From positions 39,669,187 through 39,733,186 of the forward strand of contig NC_088301.1 in assembly GCF_032854445.1 (NCBI RefSeq): DNA of 64,000 bases, in the 5' to 3' direction. A program made the position numbers and the translations under genes. Below the pieces are notes generated by a model, which had not been told where the DNA came from, did not search any database, and saw nothing but the letters and a program-made list of their open reading frames with translations. The stretch comes from Liolophura sinensis. Taxonomy: Eukaryota; Mollusca; Polyplacophora; Chitonida; Chitonidae. Positions 55,701 to 64,000 of this stretch are shown here, piece after piece. Position 1 is the stretch's first letter. Each line of letters starts with the position of its first letter.

Positions 55701-56742
55701 NNNNNNNNNNNNNNNNNNNNNNNNNNNNNNNNNNNNNNNNNNNNNNNNNNNNNNNNNNNNNNNNNNNNNNNNNNNNNNNNNNNNNNNNNNNNNNNNNNNN
55801 NNNNNNNNNNNNNNNNNNNNNNNNNNNNNNNNNNNNNNNNNNNNNNNNNNNNNNNNNNNAACAAAGTTGTTCTGACAGGTATCCCCAATGATGTCACAAA
55901 AGCAGGCTACTTAATTTCTGTACTGACTGCTGCAGCCTTAAGAAAACTGTAGTTTACAGTCATTTTGACTACCCCAATTAGAAAGTTGAGTTTTTACATA
56001 TGCTCCTTATTAAGAAATACAAAGCAAGTGTTTCATGCATCCTTTAAGAATCAAGTACGGCAATGTGTTCACAAGCAGTTTGTTAAAATATCCGCAAAAT
56101 GCAACATGGTTGCCAGCTGGGCAAAATATTCTGATTGACCTTTAAAAGCAATGAGATAATACAACTAAATAATACAACAGCTCTCTGAAATACTGAAGGC
56201 AATTCATATAGAGCCATCTGTTATAGAAACCATATTGAATAACGACAGACATAAAAAGTCTCACATTTGGTAAAATAAAAACACAAATGCATAAACAGTA
56301 AGACTATCATCTACAGTGACCAATATTTTCGGAAAGAAAGGGTTCAACCATGTGGAGAACATCTTTCATTTTATAAATCTTCCCAATTTATCAGTCCGCT
56401 AAGGCTGTTGTCAAATGTGTGAGACAATGATACACTAAAACATCATGATGCATTTGTCAACAAACCAATGATACAATTCCTCTCTTGGGATAGCCAAGAC
56501 AGATTTCTTGTCCCAGTGACAGCTACTTAGTAATCATAACTCCAAAGGATTTTAGTTTTAGTCACAAGCAGTTACAGTTGCTTACTATAACTGTTAAAGA
56601 TATCCAAATCCCCATTGATCTGTTGACTACTTTCTATAAAAACATGTAGATACATGTAGACTTATATATTTCTTTGACTGGTGGTTAATATGGTGTCATG
56701 CTCCAGTTTTTTTTACTTATATTTGTGGTTAGTAATATATAC

Positions 56743-56833
<91 letters not shown>

Positions 56834-59800
56834 ATGTAAATTTGCACCAATTACATCTACATACATCTACATAGATACCATCTTTAAGGGTGGCATTCAT
56901 ATATGAGATGTGAAGCAACACTGATCAGACTGAATATTTTACATGTTTGGTACATGTACATTTATCTTGTATTTAAGCTCCACACATTAAAACAAGGCAA
57001 ACACATCTTGTCACTGCTTGTCAGTTTTGAAAGCTGACAGAACAGCCTCCTTCGTGACAAAGGAAACCCAAGCCAGAAAAACATGAATTTACTCTTTACC
57101 CATCCTCTAAATGAGAATCAATGGGTACTGAGTAACCATGATGCATTCTCTTAGTGACACAAAACACAGTAAGCAGTAATACAAAATCAGTGACACAACA
57201 CCTGAACTGACACGCACCTGTAATTGAGTGCAATGATGCCAGCTGTTGGGTGTTTTGAGAAGCTCTACTGCTGCTAGGGCTATCTCTCTGTTCATATGTT
57301 TATAGTTTTGTTGGCGCTGCCATGGATACTCCGAGGTAAACGGAGTAGGGTCAGCTGCTAATGCACAGGAGCAAATCCTGTCACAGACTACTACATGTAC
57401 ATGTAACTGTACATTCTAGTTCCATCATTACTACAGTTACTCCATGTTCTCAGTCATTTTCTGTACACCTCTTCTGAAATATCTGTCCAGTTATGGAATC
57501 AGAAGGAATTGTACAATAGTGGTACTATAGTGTGAAACCAATCAAACAAGAGGCATAGACTTCTTCCTTGATAATTCTTGTTTGACAATGAATGATTCTG
57601 ATCTAAGAAGTTAAAGGATCGGGTCTGAAGATATCAAAATGCCATATCTGTTTAACAGGTTTCACGTATTGAATGGATCAATCTACATATCAAAACATAT
57701 ACATATATGTACACACACAGCTCAACAAACTTTAGCATTTTGTCTTTGTACTACATGCACTAGAAGCACGTCATTTCTGAATCCTTTTGCACAATATGAA
57801 TTTGCATATAATGCAAAACTATATACTGACGACTAGACTGATGAATATATAAAATTAATTACATCGGATTTCTAATTTCCTACAAGCCTTACTGTTACAC
57901 GACATTAGTGCTACATCTAAAGACCGTTTTGGTAGCCTAATGGTTATAGCATCTGCTCAGAGTTGGGAGACCTGGGATCAAACCCAGGTTCGGCCATACC
58001 AAAGACTTTCAAAATGGTACTTGTTGTTGCTTCGCTTGGTGTTCAGCACTGGGACTGGGTGGGATGTCACGTCTGGTGAGTCTGGCATGATATTTCAGTG
58101 ACGCCAGCACCTTGGCGCATGGACTTACCTTGCCATAAAAAGGCACAGTATATGTACACACATCGAATGACTTCTCTTCGCCATATGACTGAAAAACTGT
58201 TAAGTACGTTGTAAAACCCCAAGCATACATACTTTCATACATACATACATGTACTACACGTAAATCACACAGTATTTTTATCTATAGCCAAAGAGGTCCT
58301 CATAAGTGCTATATACACGTATATAGAATATAGATCTGAATTAAAGGCTTTATTCAGGCAAACATTTTATTGGAAAGATTTCAGCACAGGGGGTCAATCT
58401 TGTTTCTACAAATCTGAACACCAATTTCTCACTTTAGTTTATATATATATTGTTCCAGTCAACACGAAATAGTTTTCATCCTTAACCTGGTTGAACAAAA
58501 ATTTCTGTGAGTGGGAATTTAATATACACTGCACTGTTACGGACATTCTCAGGACCAAGACGCTTTTATCTGAAAAAATTAACATAAAGCTGGGGCAAAA
58601 ACAATAGTCAAACTAAATCAGTAAGCAACGATATAATCTGCATCAATACAGAAGTAAGCATATAGTAATTTACAACAGTTAATTATTAAGTACAAGTATT
58701 TTTTCTTTTTTACAAGAGTTTTTCGGTCTTTAATTACTATGGAAATAATTTTTGTCAAATCACTAGTTCCAGTTCAAGGATATTTTCAATACAGAAAATT
58801 ATAAAAATTTCCTTTCTATTAAGAATTCATGATATGCTTGCCTTTCAAACAGTTACACCTCAGTAAACTTGAACAAGTCACATAGACTTACTTCCCCTTG
58901 ATTACAAATTAATTATTCTCTCACACCTGCTACATGTACATGTAGAGCTGTCTAAACAGAGGACACAAATAACTGACTTTTTCAGTGCATGCAAGTCCTC
59001 ATGTGGAGAATATTAACAGAGAAAAATAATAAAGTTCATATTCAGAAACAATCAAAAAAGTTCTAAAATTTCCTTTGTGCGACTAAGTCTTTGAAATCTA
59101 CCTGGATAGGCAATGGTTCCTTTCTTAGTATTCATCAAATCATCCTTTCCTCCAATAGGAACATGTCAGCATACAGTAATGTTAATGTTTACGTAGCAAC
59201 ATATCAGGAGTTGTTTTGGGAGTCGTACAACATGTACAGTACATGTAGGTTGGGTTCCACACACCTAGACTGGCAACCCTGCACAAATAGGTGAGAAACA
59301 CCCCAGGGTTTGCAATGCCCCTGCCATTAAGTACAAGCATATGTAGATCTCAGACTTGTCTGCGGATGATCTAACCAGGTGCCAAGGCCTAGGCAGGAAC
59401 TAAGTCTAAAATAAACTCCTGCACATTTACATACAATTGGAATAACTCAGAGCTGTGTTTGACTGCTGGTACATATACAGTAAGACAGATCATGTTCATG
59501 ACCAACCAACTACATTGTTGGATTTAGCTGCAATAACTATGGAAGAAACTGCCATAAACAATGAGTCTCAATAACATCGGCCATAGGGGTGGGGAAGAGT
59601 CCCACCCATTTCACTTATATGCATTCATACTATGTTTGAAAAAGTTTCACACTTTTAGCTTGTTTTTTTAAAGATCAAAACAAATCTGGTTTCAGCAATT
59701 TTGTTGTGACATATGCTTGCAATAAAAAAGAGAAAATATGATCATCACTTCGCACTAAGTTATCGAAATTCCAAATCAAATTACCATTCGGTAAAGGTAA

Positions 59801-60489
59801 ATCTGAAATGAATACTTGGAATTATTTCCCTGCAACAAAACTTTAATATATTCTAAATGTCCTAAAAATTCAACCACAAAAGATCATTTTTGTATGCATA
59901 TAATCGAGATATTTCTTTTGGTGCTAAAATTTACATTTTCCCAGTAGAATACCATCCTACCTTTTTGAAACCAACAGAACTCCCAGAATCTTGAAAAATG
60001 AGCAACTTAGTCACGGGCCAAATTTTGAGTCATTAAGGGTAATCATACAGTCCAAAAAGGTTCAAACATCTATTTGCACATACCACTACAATTTTCATCC
60101 ACGTAATTAATTGTATGCAATCACACAGTGCCAGACAGACATTTTCACAACAGTCATCTGTTCATTACACGAAGTGAAAAATGAAATCACATGACTGCAA
60201 ATCTAATGCCGGACACAAGTTAACTTACAAAGAGACTAATGTCAGAAAATTGGACAAAATCTTATATTTGTGAGCAACAGTTGCTTTCATTTTCTTCGAG
60301 TCACAAGAAATCCAGCTGTTTCCAGCCACAAGGTTTCTAACAATTAAAAATTCATGTAACATTATATTCACCAATATACAAGTGGAAAACATTAACATGA
60401 CTCGCGCACATGCATTCCTTGAAGACTAAAAATTCAAATGAAACATACCTTTTGTAGACAAACAGAGTGCCTTCAATTGACGTCTTTTC
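40798..60489 (-). CDS. DCP1: mRNA-decapping enzyme subunit 1 (DCP1), 10 exons in window, 5' partial
   Basis: Exons in order: 60449-60489, 53159-53286, 51600-51663, 49594-49771, 48855-48993, 47894-48074, 45776-46406, 44204-44333, 42916-43034, 40798-40878 (1692 nt, 563 residues plus TAG at 40798-40800). Every phase matches. The first visible exon reads EKTSIEGTLFVYKR, then SASPINGFMILNRL, KDLEFQLQDPFLLYRN and IFGIWFYDKDECARIGQLMN, which is the DCP1 EVH1-like domain. Next is a conserved short helix (VDIIQMLSKAQHEYVK), then a long low-complexity Pro/Ser/Gln-rich middle, and finally the C-terminal trimerisation domain (LTKEQLKQALIYLLQ, SIHEAYLKSLQ). DCP1 activates the decapping enzyme DCP2 and acts in cytoplasmic P-bodies. 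The start codon and about 40 residues lie beyond base 64000. The 47894 donor (AACAG then GTTCAC) is the least certain junction, although its phase fits. Confidence 0.95.
41240..41468 (-). repeat. SINE-A copy in the last DCP1 intron
   Basis: TATTT tail repeats, then CATTGGTGTTTTACACCATA, GACGGCGGCCAGCATTATGG and GGACTTGAACTCACAGGGAC. Confidence 0.9.
42262..42478 (-). repeat. Diverged SINE-A copy in DCP1 intron
   Basis: TTTATTTATTTGACTGGTGT tail, TTCACTTATATGACG and GAGCTGGATTTGAACATGCG mark the order; the middle is rearranged. Confidence 0.65.
42505..42820. repeat. MITE-like repeat, family M, copy 2
   Basis: A perfect 17 bp inverted pair, CAAACCAACATCAGAGC (42551-42567) and GCTCTGATGTTGGTTTG (42775-42791), bounds the core. 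The outer ends also pair (AAAATTTTGT / ACAAAATTTT). Related to 29627-29996. Confidence 0.8.
43240..43465 (-). repeat. SINE-A copy in DCP1 intron
   Basis: CTGTACTCAAAAATATTCCA, TATGACGGCAGCCAGCATTA, ACCCACGACCATCTGCAGGT and GAAGCCAGCATGAGGTGGAC in tail-to-head order. Confidence 0.85.
45150..45262 (-). repeat. SINE-A tail fragment in DCP1 intron
   Basis: GGCGTACTCAAGAATACTTC and CACCAGCATTATGGTGGGAG, ending at the GAGCCCTGGGG block. Confidence 0.8.
45445..45710 (+). repeat. SINE-A, full length with 11 bp target duplication
   Basis: The tRNA-like head GGGGCCTCCGTGGCTCAGTT with A box and B box (GAGTTCAAGTCC) is followed by the SINE body and an AAATAAACAAATAAA tail. The direct repeat TAATTTATGAA flanks it (45434-45444 and 45711-45721), so this is a fairly recent insertion. 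It lies about 65 bases beyond the donor of DCP1 exon 45776-46406. Confidence 0.92.
48433..48691 (-). repeat. SINE-A, full length, in DCP1 intron
   Basis: Mirror image of the 45445 copy, with head GGGGCCTCTGTGGCTCAGTT on the minus strand. It is flanked by an 11 bp near-identical duplication (TCTTTCAAACA / TCTTTCGAACA). Confidence 0.9.
50493..50596. repeat. Large imperfect hairpin in a DCP1 intron
   Basis: The left arm 50493-50542 (TGATAGGATACGCAAATATA ... CATATTGGGTGAG) and right arm 50549-50596 are reverse complements over about 48 bases with few mismatches, separated by about six bases. It lies in the intron between exons 49594-49771 and 51600-51663. No coding frame or terminal repeats of a known transposon were recognised. 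Confidence 0.85.
52724..52990 (-). repeat. Diverged SINE-A copy in DCP1 intron
   Basis: TATTTATTTATTTGATTAAT tail and GGTAGAGGAAACAGGAGTG block; the body is heavily mutated. Confidence 0.55.
55660..55859. other. Assembly gap (200 N)
   Basis: Exactly 200 N, inside the 7.2 kb DCP1 intron. The round number suggests a placeholder of unknown true length. ORFs spanning it are artefacts. Confidence 0.99.
56747..56829. repeat. Compound (TA)n(CA)n microsatellite
   Basis: About 36 bases of TA followed by about 48 bases of CA, in the large DCP1 intron. Confidence 0.97.
57921..58250 (+). repeat. SINE-B copy in DCP1 intron
   Basis: The tRNA-like head GGTAGCCTAATGGTTATAGC with B-box-like GGGATCAAACCC is followed by TTCGCTTGGTGTTCAGCA and the tail GTTAAGTACGTTGTAAAACC, ending in CATA repeats. 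It is the same family as 17781-18145. Confidence 0.85.
59860..60060 (-). repeat. Dispersed repeat family D, inverted copy
   Basis: Reverse complement matches 61081-61330 through AAAATGTAAATTTTAGCAC, AAGGTAGGATG and a block like TGACTCAAAATTTGG. Confidence 0.7.
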
Positions 60490-63400
60490 CTGAGAACAAA
60501 ACAAAAAATTCAATCAAAGAAAATAAATTTATCATTAATTGTATACCACCATATATTCAAATTTATGTGTTTAGCACAAAACTTGATGATAATATAATTA
60601 CAATTTTTTTCCACATTGTCAAAGCACACCTTTACTTCTTTGTTTCCTTTGTGTATATATTTATACCTTTGGAAGGAACTGTTCTCTATTGAGAAATATG
60701 TGACGTATGTCTGAACAATGTTGCAAACCAGGGTTGATATGATTCCCTTTACCATAGTGTTTCACACTATGCATAATCTCAACTTGATGATAATGATTAG
60801 GTGTAGAGTAATGGAAACAGCATAGAGTCCAAGGGGAACGACTGTGCCTGGCTTAGTGTGTAACTATGCTGTCCCACATGAAGTTTCAACTAAGATAGTT
60901 GTAGATGGTTTCATACACACAGCCTTGAATATACCGTAAGGTAATGCACTCTAGTAACATGTACAGGCATCTGTAAACAGCAATAAATTTCTGTTTACAT
61001 TTTACATGCATGTACAAGGTGCAAGGTAACTTCCTTTTACGTGTATTCCATTTTTTAATATAAAGCAGATTTTGGCTTGATTAAATATGCCTTAAATGAC
61101 CTAAAATTTCGTCCATGAATAAGTTGTTAATTTTTCCACATTCTAGGAGTTTTGATTTTCATAAATTGATTTCATAAAGGTGCTTTGAGAGGTGTTTGGA
61201 AGGTAGGATGATGTTCTGCTGGGGAAATGTAAATTTTAGCACAAGAAATAATGTCTCATGACATTTATTTGCCTCCAAAAATGCTCTTTTGTGATCAAAT
61301 TTTGAGGTCATTTAGGGTTTATATATGAAGTAAAGAATGATATATACTTGCATCATATAGTTCAGAGCACAAAATTATACATATAAATAGAGTTAGAGAA
61401 AAAGTTTAGTACATACATGTACATGTTGCCCCAGTTTGAATTTATGGTGAAATTTAGGAAATAATGTAGTCAGGTTACCTTATTCTAGAGGTGAGGGTAC
61501 TCTTAAAAATATGGGCAAAATGTAAAAAATGATGTGCAATGCACTTAAAACCCTTCAGCCTTGAGCACATGTACAATGTAATGAATACATTGAATTTTTC
61601 AAGTGACATTTAGCAAGTTGTGAAACATGAAGCAGGGGAAAACATTTTCAGGATAACAATTTTTTTGTTTATTTCAGACTGCTGTTGCAGCCTTTTATAT
61701 AAAATTTCACTTAAATGACCCCAATGACCTTGAAGAAAAAGGTCAAGGCCGATGAAAATCAATAGAGTTCTTCATCATGCCAAGTGCAAGTATGGTGTAA
61801 GTTTGGTGAACTTGAGCTAAACCGTTCTAGAAACAAAGCGTTTACAAGGATATGGACAGACAGATGGACGCACGTCCGCTACGACAATACCCCTTGGCCA
61901 ATATTGGCTGAGGGGTAAAAAGTAAATCAACCTGAATTCGGCTACATGAGCATCCAGTTCTAAAGTTGAGAGAGTTAAAATTTGATCTGGTTTGTTTCCC
62001 TCCTGCCTTCAACATGTCTTCAGAGCAGATGTGGTATTAGGTAGGCCAAGTAAGTTGACCCCTGTCAGAAAGATAAACTTTGCCTGTGTGAACAGGGCTT
62101 ACACCAGAAGATTTCTGGCATCTCTCAGCCTTACTCTTAACTTTACATAACCAAATCTATACACAGACAGCCAAGATGTCTTAGCTTTACATAATGTAAG
62201 AGATCAACATTTTCTTTTGAAGAAATTAAAAGTGGAAGCTATGTAACATGCAACTTTAATAAGTCCTTCAAAAGAAATAAAAATGCAAGTAAAATAAATT
62301 TGATGCGCAAAATGATTTATTAAATTTGTTGTAATTAGGCAGTCACTGTAATCTTGGGGTCATAAACTGAGGAGACCTTTTGAAAACATTACATTTAGAG
62401 CATAAACACTGATGTATTAAGGGAAATCAATCACATCTGTGACCTTCTCTCTATGGGTTATGTAATTAGGTGAGCTGCATTAAACAGATTTATGAAGAGA
62501 ATATTTCTTTACTTGGCTGAACTATAATGTAATAATACAAATAATGAAAAACAAAATTCATGTACATGTACCTCCAAAAAAGTAAACTTACTATATAAAA
62601 TCTACATGTGTATGTAGATGCATATAACTTTAATGTACAGTGGTAACATTGTATTTTAATTATAAGTATTTTTCATGTGGTCACTGCATTCAAGAAGAGC
62701 AGTGAGTCTTCAACAAAGCAAATGTCTATATGTAAATACACACGTTAACTTAACACACATGACATACACATACTGTGTTTGTAGTTATTGTCTGTCTGGT
62801 CTCGAGAAGGCAAGACTACCATTCAAATACAAACATCTTACTCTTATAAAGTTTATGAACATTTGTAAAGACTGATATTGTTCACATATCACATATCCAG
62901 AAAGAGATGTTCACCCATGCGATATATCTAGGTTGACTTAGAGAGCCCAAGGCACTCATAAGTGAAATTATATATAAATATCAAAAAAATGTGTCATTGT
63001 AAACTTACACATCGTCTTTTTATAAAATTCCTGCTGGCACGCTTCAATGACTGAATATACCACAGTACACATTATATGCATATACCTACAAGTATGTGTA
63101 CATAGAGTCCTGACACATAACCTTTTCTTGAAAAAAATATACAGGTTACCTGCACTGGTCATCTTTAAGAAAATACACTAGAAACAAGCCAAACCGCAAC
63201 TTCAGTATTCCAGCTGCAGTTCAGGAGAAATGGCTCAATCACATGATAATTGGTATCTACAATAAATGTAAAGAAATTAGCTTACTTATGCAACACTATA
63301 TTTGTCCATGTGCTAATGTTTGTTTCAGTGGAATTAATTGCCTTGCCCTTGACCCCCTCTGGAATATCAACAATACTAATCAGGGCTCATACACATCATG

Positions 63401-64000
63401 TACTAATGTTCATTATAAAATACATTAAACTGATTACAAAATACATTCAATTTCACCATGTATCTACCCTAAAACTTCATCCATGATTGGGTTACTGATT
63501 TTGCCTGATTCTGAAGGTTCTATTTGATCTAAAGGTGTTTTGGGGTTTGTTTGTTTCATCATGAAACCTGACGTACGGGCAACATTTCAAAGTCACAAAC
63601 TTTTAGCCTTTGCAAATTCATCCAAAGATTTACTACATGTGTATGTACTTTGTTAATGTAATGTGGCACATGTGTACATGTACATTAGCCCATCATACAT
63701 AATAAATCTCATGTTACAGCTTTGGGTGAAATCAAAGCCTTTGCCCTATATTTCACACCTGAAGGTTTAACTATGCTACAAGTACTGAAGCTTCATTGGT
63801 TGCCAGTACTGATCGCACATCCTCAGAAAATATATAGGCACAGAACATCTCCCTGAACATTCAATTTATAAAAGTTTACACCTTTTTAGGTTTGACCCTA
63901 CTGACAACGCACTGGGTACATATTGAGAAGAATTGACATACATATAGGGTCATGAAATTTTTCCAATGAACTTTCAACTTTAAAGTTAGAATAAGTCAAA
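60490..64000. other. 5' intron/flank of DCP1 with no exon found
   Basis: The missing DCP1 start exon was looked for on the minus strand (a frame leading into EKTSIEG with the usual N-terminal DCP1 motifs) and not seen, so it probably lies to the right. The stretch holds family D repeats and an element near 61690-61920 with GACCTTGAAGAAAAAGGTCA and GGACAGACAGATGGACGCAC, a type common in aquatic invertebrate genomes. Confidence 0.6.
61081..61330 (+). repeat. Dispersed repeat family D, copy 3
   Basis: Same blocks as 34197-34440 in the same order; a weaker partial copy seems to begin near 63465. Confidence 0.7.

Noticed and set aside
55505-55952. ORFs crossing the N run
   Set aside because: They are open only because unknown bases cannot hold stops.
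57921-57999. Possible functional tRNA
   Set aside because: The body and tail match SINE-B at 17781 and the arms pair poorly, so it is a SINE head.

Overview
The window is animal nuclear DNA. Coding capacity is broken into short exons with GT-AG introns, the sequence is AT-rich, and it carries many SINEs, MITE-like elements and AT microsatellites. tRNA-derived SINEs, an IDO-family heme protein gene and the overall style point to a lophotrochozoan, most likely a mollusc. That assignment is inference from pattern, not from a search.

Four multi-exon genes could be rebuilt exon by exon, with every splice phase agreeing. (1) Bases 1-6409, + strand: the 3' part of an indoleamine 2,3-dioxygenase family gene (12 exons, 325 codons visible; 5' end outside the window). 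(2) Bases 23909-11149, - strand: a complete 19-exon gene for a 605-residue protein with ankyrin repeats, a discoidin-like (F5/8 type C) domain, a probable SAM-like helical domain and an unassigned tail. (3) Bases 30119-34033, + strand: a complete 6-exon SLC35E3 nucleotide-sugar-transporter-like gene (314 residues). (4) Bases 60489-40798, - strand: DCP1, the mRNA decapping cofactor (10 exons, 563 residues visible; the 5' exon or exons lie beyond base 64000).

Genes 1 and 2 converge on a 4.7 kb intergenic region with an old SINE and a broken membrane-anchor ORF. Genes 2 and 3 diverge across 6.2 kb holding a 200 bp duplication, a tRNA-like sequence and a possible small two-exon unit. Genes 3 and 4 converge on 6.8 kb holding three unrelated tandem arrays. 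DCP1 introns are loaded with SINEs, some in inverted pairs, and one 200 bp assembly gap (55660-55859). The four genes do not form a pathway: tryptophan/heme chemistry, an adaptor of unknown role, Golgi-type transport and mRNA decay.

The most notable points are: an IDO-family protein that lacks the substrate-binding arginine of mammalian IDO and could be an IDO-derived myoglobin; a GC-AG intron directly before a 15 nt microexon in that gene; the ankyrin/discoidin/SAM-like architecture; a sharp loss of CpG in the SLC35E3-DCP1 half; and a 48 bp-arm hairpin in a DCP1 intron.
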